64,000 nt of DNA from Oscillatoria nigro-viridis PCC 7112 (GTDB lineage: Bacteria > Cyanobacteriota > Cyanobacteriia > Cyanobacteriales > Microcoleaceae): the NCBI RefSeq assembly GCF_000317475.1, contig NC_019729.1, positions 4,850,501-4,914,500 of the forward strand, in the 5' to 3' direction. Positions within the stretch are counted from its first letter, which is position 1. Every line of letters starts with the position of its first letter. This document shows positions 1 through 7,600 of this stretch, piece by piece. The position numbers were made by a program, and so were the translations under genes. The notes under the pieces are model-generated. The model had not been told where the DNA came from. It saw only the letters and a list, made by a program, of their open reading frames with translations, and made no database searches.

Positions 1-1
1 T

Positions 2-520
2 GCTAACCCCAAAGCTTACCGCAAAATGAGTAAGAAAATGAAGCGATTGCAGCGCTCTGTTAGTCGCAAAGTTAAAGGCTCAAAGAACAGAACTAAGGCA
101 GTTAGAAAGCTGGCAAAACTGCATTCTAGAATTTCATTCATCCGCAAAGATGCTATTCATAAACTCACCAATCATCTCGCTAAAAACCACAGCGTGATTA
201 AAATTGAGAATTTGAACGTCAAAGCATTTTTGAAAAATCACAAATTGGCGGGTGCGATTGCCGATTGTGGAATGTACGAATTTAAGCGACAACTTGAATA
301 TAAAACTGAGAAATTTTCTAGTCAGTTGATTTTAGTTGACCGCTTCTTTCCTAGTTCTCAAATCTGTTCAAATTGTAGGAATCACCGCCACAAAATGCCA
401 TTAAAGAATCGAGTCTATGTATGTCCTGATTGCGGTCATACAGAGGACAGAGACTTGAACGCAGCTAAAAACATTGAGCGATGGTTTGAAGGAATTCACA
501 TTCCGATTCGCTCAGATTAA
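2..520 (+). CDS. tnpB: TnpB-type RNA-guided nuclease, C-terminal part (cut by window start)
   Basis: The frame is open from the first bases, so the N-terminal part lies outside the window and the ATG at 26 is probably internal. What is visible is the C-terminal half of a TnpB protein of IS200/IS605 or IS607 elements. It has a basic helical stretch (KAVRKLAKLHSRISFIRKD), the RuvC-II segment IKIENLNVKAF with its Glu, a zinc ribbon (CSNC about 30 residues before CPDC), and a closing RuvC-III motif EDRDLNAAKNI carrying the catalytic Asp. All motifs are intact, so this copy may be functional if the missing part is. In this family TnpB is an RNA-guided DNA endonuclease using an RNA read from the element's right end. 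No transposase gene is visible here. Confidence 0.85.
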   Translation, partial: ANPKAYRKMSKKMKRLQRSVSRKVKGSKNRTKAVRKLAKLHSRISFIRKDAIHKLTNHLAKNHSVIKIENLNVKAFLKNHKLAGAIADCGMYEFKRQLEYKTEKFSSQLILVDRFFPSSQICSNCRNHRHKMPLKNRVYVCPDCGHTEDRDLNAAKNIERWFEGIHIPIRSD

Positions 521-665
521 GTAAGTCAAACGGTAAGCTCTACCGAGATTGCCTGTGGAGTAGGCAAACCCTTAGAAGTCATTCTGAGACTACGCTGAAA
601 CAGGAAGTAAACACTAAAGTCCAAAACTTTCGAGCAATGGGTAGCTTTGGGTAAGTTTTATAGAG
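521..665 (+). ncRNA. Conserved region downstream of tnpB: right end and putative omega-RNA
   Basis: The 145 bases after the tnpB stop are rich in short stems, run without a break from the gene, and resemble regions that follow tnpB in many cyanobacterial elements (recognised from memory, not searched). In the TnpB family the guide RNA overlaps the tnpB 3' end and the element's right end, so this is where it should lie. The exact element boundary cannot be fixed from one copy. Confidence 0.45.
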
Positions 666-738
666 CGGATGAGATTTGGTTGCGAGTTTGGCTTCTAACA
701 TGAGGGAATTCTCCGGGAAATTTAAGTGGGTGGTTGAA

Positions 739-773
739 AACAAAAAACCCGGAACTTTTAGGAGTTCCGGGTT
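739..773 (-). terminator. Rho-independent terminator (minus strand)
   Basis: A perfect 10-bp stem (746-755 with 764-773, AACCCGGAAC/GTTCCGGGTT) with an 8-base loop. On the minus strand it is followed by TTTTTTGTTTTC. No T-run follows on the plus strand, so it serves minus-strand transcription from candidate RNA A. Confidence 0.75.
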
Positions 774-850
774 GGTGCGAAAAGACAGCGCGACAATTTA
801 CCCAGAACTCTTGTTGGGCCAAAAATAAAAGCTGTTGTGCCAGTTACTGA
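739..850 (-). ncRNA. Candidate small RNA A (tandem pair with B)
   Basis: On the minus strand this stretch contains a core (805-837) reading CAACAGCTTTTATTTTTGG, followed about 40 bases later by the terminator at 739-773. The same core plus terminator occurs in unit B about 175 bases to the right, while the sequence between differs. Conserved core, diverged stem bases and a matching terminator position suggest a duplicated small-RNA gene. The 5' end is unknown, and I do not recognise the family. Confidence 0.4.
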
Positions 851-904
851 ATAATGTCATCGGTGTTTTCGCTTGTGCTCGATTGGTTGTTGGGAAAAGA
901 AGTA

Positions 905-1035
905 GAAAAAACAAAACCGCAGGTGTTAATCTGCGGTTCGCCTGGATGTTCACAGTGAATTACCAATTCACTCCGGGCGAACTTGGCTGCACCAAAAATA
1001 AAAATAGCTGTTGGCTGTGAACTTCGCTGTGAACA
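905..1035 (-). ncRNA. Candidate small RNA B (tandem pair with A)
   Basis: Second copy of the unit. The core (979-1013) reads CAACAGCTATTTTTATTTTT on the minus strand and is followed by GTTCGCCCGG, then a short hairpin (955-961 with 965-971), then a perfect 8-bp terminator stem (915-922 with 931-938, AACCGCAG/CTGCGGTT) followed on the minus strand by TTGTTTTTTC. The terminator stem sequence differs completely from that of unit A while its structure is kept, which is the covariation expected of a real RNA. Overlapping short reading frames on both strands have no supporting feature. Confidence 0.4.
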
Positions 1036-1192
1036 TAGGTGAAGTGCTGCGATTTGTGGATTAAACACAATACTATTCGATAACCTAGCACAGAGTGGTA
1101 GGAATGTCAAGCATTTTTTTGCAAAATGTATGGAAACGGCAATGGCGTTTAACTCGGCGTGGTTGTCGTTTTTTGGCTATGTCTGTTATTCT

Positions 1193-1298
1193 ATCGATAT
1201 AGGGACAAGTCCATAAGTCCTTATATCGACAAGTAGCCCTATCCGATCGCGCGCCTGTGTGTCAGGCTAGACACATAGACAAATCGATATAGCGATAT
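1193..1298 (+). promoter_or_regulatory. Repeated operator-like sites before the RHH gene
   Basis: TCGATATA occurs at 1194-1201 and 1284-1291 and inverted (TATATCGA) at 1222-1229. A degenerate GCGATAT runs into the start codon. An inverted repeat TGTGTC/GACACA lies at 1258-1263 and 1270-1275, and AAGTCC is repeated at 1207-1220. Ribbon-helix-helix proteins usually bind short repeated sites before their own gene, so autoregulation is a reasonable inference. Confidence 0.5.
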
Positions 1299-1512
1299 GG
1301 AAACTTTGACTGCAAGTAAAACTGTGTCCGTAAAAATCTATCTACCTGAAGAGACAAGAGCCAAGTTCAAAGCATCTTGCGCCATGCGTAGCCTCAGCAT
1401 GAATGAGGTTCTGTTGGAGTACATCGAAACTTGGTTACAGGAAAACGAACCCGTTTTAGAGCCAAAGCCCCAGCGGGTCAAGACGATCGCCAAAACTGAG
1501 GAAACAGACTGA
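1297..1512 (+). CDS. Ribbon-helix-helix (CopG/ParG-like) DNA-binding protein
   Basis: A 71-residue protein. Residues about 9-50 have the ribbon-helix-helix pattern: a beta strand (TVSVKIYLPEETRAKF) followed by two helices (the second around SMNEVLLEYIETWLQ). The C-terminal tail is Glu/Pro/Lys rich. Such proteins are plasmid partition regulators (ParG type), antitoxins or autorepressors. No ParA or toxin gene is adjacent, so the partner is unknown. The start codon sits inside the last of a set of TCGATATA-type repeats and no clear Shine-Dalgarno is seen, which fits a tightly autorepressed or leaderless gene. Next to transposon remnants, it looks like accessory DNA. Confidence 0.65.
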   Translation: METLTASKTVSVKIYLPEETRAKFKASCAMRSLSMNEVLLEYIETWLQENEPVLEPKPQRVKTIAKTEETD

Positions 1513-1515
1513 TGA

Positions 1516-1660
1516 CCAAGAATTTCAAAGGTGGTACCCGCCACGCGATCGATCCGTGGAATCAATCCCAAATCGAAAATCGAAAATCCTTGCATCCCCC
1601 GAATTTATCTCGCGCAAGTCAATCCAAAATCCAAAATCCAAAATCTAAAATCGAATGACC
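1516..1660 (+). repeat. Dispersed repeat with heptanucleotide core (STRR family, copy 1)
   Basis: About 145 bases shared, in opposite orientation, with 13268-13425 and 22587-22735. One end carries a conserved GGTGGTACCCGCCACGCGAT segment, and the other has short AAATCCA/AAATCTA-type 7-mers closing with TCGA. It separates the RHH gene from the next small gene. Confidence 0.7.
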
Positions 1661-1710
1661 GATCGACTATATCGAATAAACGGCATCCTCGAACAAACCG
1701 CGAGGGACAA

Positions 1711-1926
1711 ATGCTGAGAGATTCAGATAACCCAGAGAAATCTTGGGAGGATTTAGAAGCCGAACTGCTTCCTCACCGTCCTTTTTATGCCCCCGGCGAG
1801 ACTGAAATTGAAAAAGACCTTTATGCTAAGCGACGATGTGCTCAGCAAAAAATGAAGGCTGAAAAACGCCCCGATATTGCAGGCCGCTCTTATTACTACT
1901 GCACGGAGACCAATAATGATGACTAA
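1711..1926 (+). CDS. Small acidic/basic protein of unknown function
   Basis: 71 codons from ATG 1711, chosen because CGAGGGA lies 4-10 bases upstream. A longer frame upstream only reads through the dispersed repeat. The protein starts MLRDSDNPEKSWEDLEAELL and continues with many charged residues (EIEKDLYAKRRCAQQKMKAEKR), so it is probably helical and cytoplasmic. No family is recognised. The stop overlaps the start of the next gene by a few bases, suggesting translational coupling. Confidence 0.45.
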   Translation: MLRDSDNPEKSWEDLEAELLPHRPFYAPGETEIEKDLYAKRRCAQQKMKAEKRPDIAGRSYYYCTETNNDD

Positions 1927-2323
1927 CTCGAATTACCGACTGCTACCTGCCAGAGATGAGTATGTCCAAGTGTCTATCTATCTCAATCGGGTGCATTTGG
2001 ACGGATATACGCCCGATCGCGCGATCGCAAAATTGATCGAAATGGGTTATGCTCCTACTTTGCAATATCAGTGGAATCCACAACGAAATGAGTTTGATTT
2101 ATTTGCTTTGATTCACGATCGCCCGATCGCCGATTCACTGATGGATAAACAGGCTTGTGATGCTCTCTGGGCTGCTTTTAACGAATCTTCGCTTTATGTG
2201 ATTGGTTGCGAGGCGGCGCAAAATCCTAACTGGCTAGCGGCACGCAGCTTTAACGATCCGCGCCGTCACGCTACGCCGGAGGAAATCGAGCCTTTGGAAG
2301 CAAATGCTACGGCCGCTGCTTAA
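1916..2323 (+). CDS. Conserved-looking hypothetical protein
   Basis: About 135 residues starting at ATG 1916 or 1919 (two adjacent ATGs), overlapping the stop of the preceding gene, so the two are likely co-translated. There is no signal peptide or membrane segment. It contains HLDGYTPDRAIAKLIEMGY, a helix like those of small regulatory or DNA-associated proteins, and an Ala-rich acidic tail. HIP1-type GATCGCGCGATCGC bases lie within the gene, as in native cyanobacterial DNA. I do not recognise the family. Confidence 0.5.
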   Translation: MMTNSNYRLLPARDEYVQVSIYLNRVHLDGYTPDRAIAKLIEMGYAPTLQYQWNPQRNEFDLFALIHDRPIADSLMDKQACDALWAAFNESSLYVIGCEAAQNPNWLAARSFNDPRRHATPEEIEPLEANATAAA

Positions 2324-2360
2324 TATTTTAGTCCTGAGCGCAACTGGCACAAAAAAGGTA

Positions 2361-2422
2361 CGTAGTTGCGCTTAAGCGCTCTTACTTAATATCTATGAAA
2401 GAGCGCTCTCTTGGCAACTACG
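2361..2422. repeat. Nested inverted repeat
   Basis: The outer arms CGTAGTTGC (2361-2369) and GCAACTACG (2414-2422) enclose inner arms AGCGCTCTT (2375-2383) and AAGAGCGCT (2399-2407). The stems stack coaxially. It is a miniature element or a structured RNA; there is no T-run to call it a terminator. Confidence 0.6.
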
Positions 2423-2616
2423 TGGCTCAAAAATCTTTAACTTTTGCACACTACGGATATTCGATCGCCCGATGGGGTTGGAGGAGACGGTGCCGTGCCC
2501 AAAGATTCTTCTTAAGGGGGATGCAAGGGGATATGGTCTTGGCTATAAACCAATACGGTTCAGTTAAGGAAAATTGTAGCGAAAATGTTGGGTTTCTATT
2601 TTGAGAAAAAGATTTG

Positions 2617-2742
2617 TAGGGGCGGGTTTCACAAACAATCATCGTCAATAATCCACAATCTCGTAAACCCGCCCCCACCCAACGGTAAATCGACCTCGTT
2701 TTGCGAGGAAATCAAGGTTCATGTAGGTTATTGGTGGGGTGG
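2617..2742. repeat. GGGGCGGGTTT palindromic element
   Basis: Begins GTAGGGGCGGGTTTCACA and contains AAACCCGCCCCCACCCAACG, then ATGTAGGTTATTGGTGG. Nearly the same layout is found at 63160-63357. It belongs to a family of short elements bounded by GGGGCGGGTTT and AAACCCGCCCC that fills intergenic space in this window. Confidence 0.65.
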
Positions 2743-2910
2743 GGGCGGGTTTATTTAGATGGTTTGTATTTGTTAGATATTGTTGGTAAAACTCGCCCCG
2801 ACAATTCCCAAAATGATTAGTCCCAGGGGCGGGTTTATTTAGAGGGTTTGTATTTGTTAGATATTGTTGGTAAAACCCGCCCCGACAATTCCCAAAATGA
2901 TTAGTCCCAG
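2743..2910. repeat. 84-bp tandem duplication over the sulfotransferase stop codon
   Basis: 2743-2826 and 2827-2910 are the same 84 bases with two differences (2760/2844 and 2793/2877). Each unit runs from GGGGCGGGTTTATTTAGA to ATGATTAGTCCCAG. The last bases of the right-hand unit are the final codons and stop of the sulfotransferase gene, so the gene's 3' tip has been duplicated together with a GGGGCGGG element. Confidence 0.85.
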
Positions 2911-3665
2911 CCGAAGTCTCGATCGCACAATTCGGCCAGTCTTTGGTTGTGCGATCGAAAATATGCTCTCAATTGCTCGTATACTGTATCGCTGATGGGC
3001 GGATATTCGGTGGCGTTGTATTTTTCGTAGGTTTGTAGTTGGTGCGGCGGCAATTCTAGAAATTCTAAGACGCTGTTGTATGTGCCGAAGGTATTGGTAT
3101 ACAAGTCTTCGCTTTTGAGGATTAAAAGTTGTGATTTGGGAAAAAGTTTCATCCACGCTGGGAGTTGATCGGCGTAAATGCCGCGGGTTAGATAACTGTG
3201 GTGTTGGTGTTCGTAACTGTAGTAGTTTGGGTCGGCTTGGAGTTTTTCTATTTCGCCTTTGAGTCTTTTGGGTTCGGAGGCGATCGCACTTTCTAATGAT
3301 AGGGATTCGTAGCCTATTTTTATATAGTAATAATAGTGGGAGATTGCGCGTTCTACTGGGTTTCTCAGGAGGGCGATTATTTTAACTTTGGGAAATAAAT
3401 CGTGGATTCGTTGCGGAACTTGGGGGTGACAGATGTAGTAGGGGCTGGCTTCTCCGGTTACTAGATTTTCGCCTGTTTGGGGCTGGGGAAATTGGGAACA
3501 GTACCAGTCTGGGCTTTTGTCGAAGTTGAAGTCGAAGTAATGGATTTCTTTTTGGGCGGCGGGGGCGATTTGGGGATGTTGGATTAAGTAATTGTACAGA
3601 GATGTTGTGCCGCCTTTTTGGGCGCCGATGATGATGAAGTCTGGGGGTTTGGGAGTTTGTTTCAT
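2901..3665 (-). CDS. Sulfotransferase (PAPS-dependent, heparan-type fold)
   Basis: 254 residues from the ATG at 3665. A GTG 24 bases further up falls in sequence that is repeated at 3900 without a gene, so the ATG is preferred. Residues about 10-27 (FIIIGAQKGGTTSLYNYL) form the phosphosulfate-binding P-loop, and RNPVERAISHYYY near residue 100 is the 3'-phosphate-binding motif of the Sulfotransfer family. These enzymes move sulfate from PAPS to carbohydrate or other hydroxyl groups. Here a surface polysaccharide substrate is plausible given the hps genes nearby, but this is inference. There is no signal peptide. Its 3' end lies within a tandem duplication. Confidence 0.85.
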   Translation of the reverse strand: MKQTPKPPDFIIIGAQKGGTTSLYNYLIQHPQIAPAAQKEIHYFDFNFDKSPDWYCSQFPQPQTGENLVTGEASPYYICHPQVPQRIHDLFPKVKIIALLRNPVERAISHYYYYIKIGYESLSLESAIASEPKRLKGEIEKLQADPNYYSYEHQHHSYLTRGIYADQLPAWMKLFPKSQLLILKSEDLYTNTFGTYNSVLEFLELPPHQLQTYEKYNATEYPPISDTVYEQLRAYFRSHNQRLAELCDRDFGWD

Positions 3666-3671
3666 GGGTTG

Positions 3672-3752
3672 TAGGTTGATTTTTTTCACTTGTACTGACA
3701 GTGTTTCGGATTTGGCCTTTGTACCGATAGTCCGCCGGGGGTTTAAACCCCC
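3672..3752. repeat. Direct repeat, left copy
   Basis: About 80 bases (TAGGTTGATTTTTT...GATAGTCCGCCGGGG) repeated at 3900-3979 with few changes. The two copies flank the palindromic element at 3727-3877. Confidence 0.75.
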
Positions 3753-3877
3753 GTCTCATAGCGCAAGTCCTTTGAAAAGGACTGAAGATGTATTTATTTA
3801 TCTAATATCTTAATATTTGATTAGTCCTCATAGCGAGGACTTTAACTATGAGACGGGGGTTTTTAACCCCCGACGGG
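3727..3877. repeat. GTCCGCCGGG palindromic miniature element (copy 1)
   Basis: Contains GTCCGCCGGGGG, CCCCCGTCTCATAGCGC, two short hairpins (AAGTCCTTTGAAAAGGACT and AGTCCTCATAGCGAGGACT) and an inverted CTATGAGACGGGGG. The same modules in the same order occur inverted at 36735-36862. No coding capacity. It is MITE-like. Confidence 0.7.
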
Positions 3878-3899
3878 TTGGGCGCAAAATGAAAAGTGG

Positions 3900-3979
3900 T
3901 AGGTTGATTTTTTGCACTTGTACTGACAGTGTTTCGGATTTGGCATTTGTACCGATAGTCCGCCGGGGTTTAAACCCCG
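3900..3979. repeat. Direct repeat, right copy
   Basis: Right-hand partner of 3672-3752, followed by GGGGTTTAAACCCC, a perfect palindrome. Confidence 0.75.
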
Positions 3980-4017
3980 GCGGGCTGGGGCGCAAAACGA
4001 AAAGTCGATCGCGCTGA

Positions 4018-4146
4018 CATCTTGCACTATTTTGAAGAACAGGCTGTCCGGCCTGTTTTACAAAAGTTCAATTTTCTTGTGGGGAGTAGGGGGTGGGCCG
4101 GAGAGCCCGCCCCTAAAAGGCTGATTGACAATGGTGCAAGAGTTGA
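4018..4146. repeat. CATCTTGCAC...GTGCAAG element with AACAGGC hairpin
   Basis: The outer inverted ends CATCTTGCAC and GTGCAAGA enclose GAACAGGCTGTCCGGCCTGTT, a strong hairpin, and a GGGTGGGCCGGAGAGCCCGCCC hairpin. Related to 18129-18233, 18256-18363, 29281-29371, 36937-36985 and 57106-57170. Confidence 0.6.
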
Positions 4147-4439
4147 TCTCGCACTTTGACAATCAAGCATCCAGGATACAAGCCCCCAATTTATCCGTGG
4201 GGTCAATCCTTCAATTCTTTAATCTAAAATCTAAAATCTAAAATCTAAAATCTAAAATCGATTGACAGGCTTAACCACTGGATCGCCTACTCTACATTCT
4301 AGATGCCGGTGGTTGAAACCGAGCCTAGACAAACAATGCCTGCTTGGGCGGGCTGGGAAATACACGGTATACGATCGCGATTGCTGTTTTTGGGCGATCG
4401 AATTAACTCTCGCTCTGACCGCTGACATTTCAATTTAAC
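4147..4439. repeat. Intergenic stretch with CTAAAAT heptamer array
   Basis: 4219-4262 is a (CTAAAAT)n array of about five units closing with the TCGATTGAC flank seen in other copies. The remaining bases up to 4439 show no gene or clear site. Confidence 0.7.
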
Positions 4440-4688
4440 TCGATTAGAGTAGAGTTAGGGAACTCTCATCCTTGCAGGCCAAATATTTCGCTGAGAAATA
4501 TATTATTATCGGCGGCGATTTTGGTGGCGGGTTTGTGGGTTTTATTTTTCAGCCAAAGTACAGATTTAAGTTTGTGCAAGAGGCTGATATGCAAGTTGCC
4601 AAAAATGGGAACAATGTAAAGATGGGATTGTACTGTCGAGCAGTAACTACCAGCAATACCATCTCTGAAATTATTCAGGAAGGCGTCA
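4440..4688 (+). promoter_or_regulatory. Leader region of the hps operon
   Basis: About 250 bases before hpsA. A short frame from a TTG at 4472 runs through it and its stop overlaps the hpsA start (ATGTTTAA), but it has no Shine-Dalgarno or recognisable protein feature. CAGGAAGG at 4677-4684 is a good ribosome site for hpsA. The promoter itself cannot be placed with confidence. Confidence 0.35.
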
Positions 4689-7600
4689 ATGTTTAAGAGC
4701 AAATTATCCAAAGTTATCGTATCCCTGCTGCGGCGGATTGCTGGTGTTACCAGATCCGGGGCGAAGCGGCTGATGAGAGCAATGCTGCAAACCCTGATGG
4801 CTATGGGCCGGAGGGCGAGACTGCCGGTGGCGGGGTTTGTGCTGCCGACGGTGACGATGGTGTTGCTGGTAGTGATTTTGCTGACTGTGGCGATTACGCT
4901 GCGATCGTTCGATCGGGCGAATACGGCGCGCAACGTGCGCGTGAACCAGCAGGTGCTGGCGGCCGCGACTCCCGCGCTCGATCGGGCGAAAGCAAAAATT
5001 CAGTATGCCTTATCCCCTCAAGGAAGCGGAACACTTGATACACCATCAGACTTGAGCGTTTACCAAGCGCTGGATTCAGATCGCTTTAAATTTGGAGATG
5101 AGGATGTTCTACAGATCAAGTTTGATCTTGATAATAATGGAGTTCCTAATCCTCCCCCTGCAGATATAACTAACATCAATCAAAGCGAGAGGATAAATAC
5201 CGCTTGGAGGTTCCCTGTAGATACTGACAACAATGGGAAATTTGATACCTACACTCTATACGGGGTATTTTTTCGCAGCCCACCTCGCGATCTGAACACA
5301 GGAGAGTTTAATCGCTCTAGAAAGAGTTTAGAAGCCAGAACCCCTCCTATGTCGGTATCCCAAGGTTCTACCAACGCCATCTGCAAGGCCGCAGCAGGTA
5401 CTAGCGCTAGTTTAGTAGGCAGTTCGGACTGGTACAAAGCAGAGGGCGTACTCAAAAAAAGCTTCTTTGTCTACACAGTGAACGTGCCGATCACTAATAT
5501 TACGGGAGTAGCTACACCAGACAAATACGAAATATTTAAAGGATCTCCAAGTTTCTCAGCTTTGGAGTACCAACAAGACCAAAAACGCATTCCACTACAA
5601 AATAATGCGGTGGTTTATGAAGATGATTTAGAAGTATCTCCCGGCCCGGCGCTGCGTCTAAACGGACGGATATTTACTAACAGTAATTTTATGGTTACCA
5701 CCACGGGCGACGGGCCGGTGGCGTTCTATCTCGTTAGCAGCAGAGAATCGTGTTTCTACGACCTAGAAAATAGTAAAATAGTCGTTAGTGGTAATGTGGT
5801 TAACGGCTGGTCGGGAAGTAGTGGCAACACTGGCAAAGACATAGCAGTTCATCTATTTGGGAAAGAGGCTACCGATCCAGTCACCACAAAAGCAATTAAA
5901 GGGGGCGCCGACCAATCTGTAGCCTACAAAGATGGTGCTTTGGGGGTCATGTACAATAACAAGGCTTATTCCGATCGCATCGGTCTGTTAGTTTCCGAAC
6001 AGGAAAAAAATGCCCCTGCTTCCGATCCGCAGGAAGTTAAAAATGCCATTGCCACACAAGTTCAAGAAGAAACCGACCCCACTGCTCCCAGCGCCGATCG
6101 TCAAGAGGAGATTCGCCGAGAGAACCTGGAATCTTACTTTAGATTGCGGACACGGAAAGTGCCTTTTGCAGAAGTGCCGGCCACTGGAGACGCATTGGCT
6201 GGCTTTGTTAACCCTACAACAAAAGTGGTGACTACATCTCCCTTCGGCGGAACAGGAGAGGAACTGCGACCGGTGGATGCCTGGGTTATGCCTTTGGACA
6301 CCAACACTAAACTCGATACAACAAGTGTCAGGCTCAAAGCCAACAGCCCCGAAAAGGTAGAGGAAGATAATAAAGAATCAGAGTTAGGCGATCGCATAGT
6401 AGTAGGGAACAATCTACCAGCACTGAGGTGGAGAACCGATTTGGACACTCCCAAATTTGTGGGTGAAGGTGAGGAAGGAAGAGACACATTAACGGGAGTT
6501 AATTGGCTGGATGGGGGCCAACGCTACCGAGAACCCCAAGTCAAGCAGTTCGCTGATGTAGGGGGAGCAGAGAGGGACGGCTTCTGGGAAAAGAGTGCAG
6601 CCCAAGCACCTCAAACAGCAGTTGATGGCATTGGCGGATTGCGGGTAATTACGGGTGCGGGTGTTTACGAGCGCACTAACTCTTTTCTGCCACCTCCCAA
6701 AGTCTTCAACCCTGCTGCGAATGCAGTATCGGAGTTCTACGACAACCCGGCAACTACTGCTGTAGAAAAGTTCCCTGTTGTTTGGCCCGACTCTATGCCG
6801 ATGTCACCGGGCCCGAATTCTGAGGTTTATAACAATAATCCTGCTGCTGGTGCTGTCGGTTGGACTGATTTGACGGCTGCTATTTGGAACGATTTGCCCC
6901 GAATTCCGGCACCAGTATTGACCGGCACTATTGATCCCAATACTCGCCAGTATGCTAAGGGCGACTTGCGGATGCGCGCAAGTGCGATCTATCACTACGC
7001 CGACAACACAAGCGATCAAAGTGCTAAATTAGCTGATACCCCGCTGGCTTGTGTCAGCAGCTATTACGATCCGAGCTACCGATACCGCAAAGGTACAACT
7101 ACATTTGATTCCAGTCTCAACCGTCCAGGCTTGCCATTGGGAAGCGACACCAATGGTAAATCCAACAACGGCATCGTGTACGGCCCTCCTGCCACCAGAC
7201 CACCGGGTGTAACTCTGACAACAGCTCTCCTGACTGACGCATCGACTCTGCTGCCGCTGGCTGCAGGAACACCAGAGCAACGCTTGAACTACCAAGCCAG
7301 TCTCGTTTTCCCCGATGGTCGGTTTGTTAACGAGAACTTAAGGAAGGCTTTGCAGAAGGCTGACGGGGAACGCAGCTTGTCGGAAAAAGCTGCGATCGAC
7401 TCTACTCTTTGCTCTTTTAAAATTTTGGCTAATCCGACTGCGGACATTTCTACTACCTATCTGGATCACGGGACAATTCGAGAAGTTGCTTTTCTCAATC
7501 CTAGGGAAGTTAAGGCGATCGACAAGGACGACCCAGCTACAGCAGTGGACGAGACTTATAGCCTCAGCAGTCCTTTGGCATCTTCCGGCGGTAGCGGCTT

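Noticed and set aside
844-1110. Overlapping frames on both strands (835-1020 plus, 844-1110 minus)
   Set aside because: No ribosome site or domain; they lie over the tandem terminator/small-RNA units.
2395-2604. 69-codon plus-strand frame
   Set aside because: Starts inside the nested inverted repeat, Arg/Cys-rich, no domain.
4472-4696. 74-codon TTG frame overlapping the hpsA start by 8 bases
   Set aside because: Attractive overlap, but no ribosome site and no protein-like features; kept as leader.
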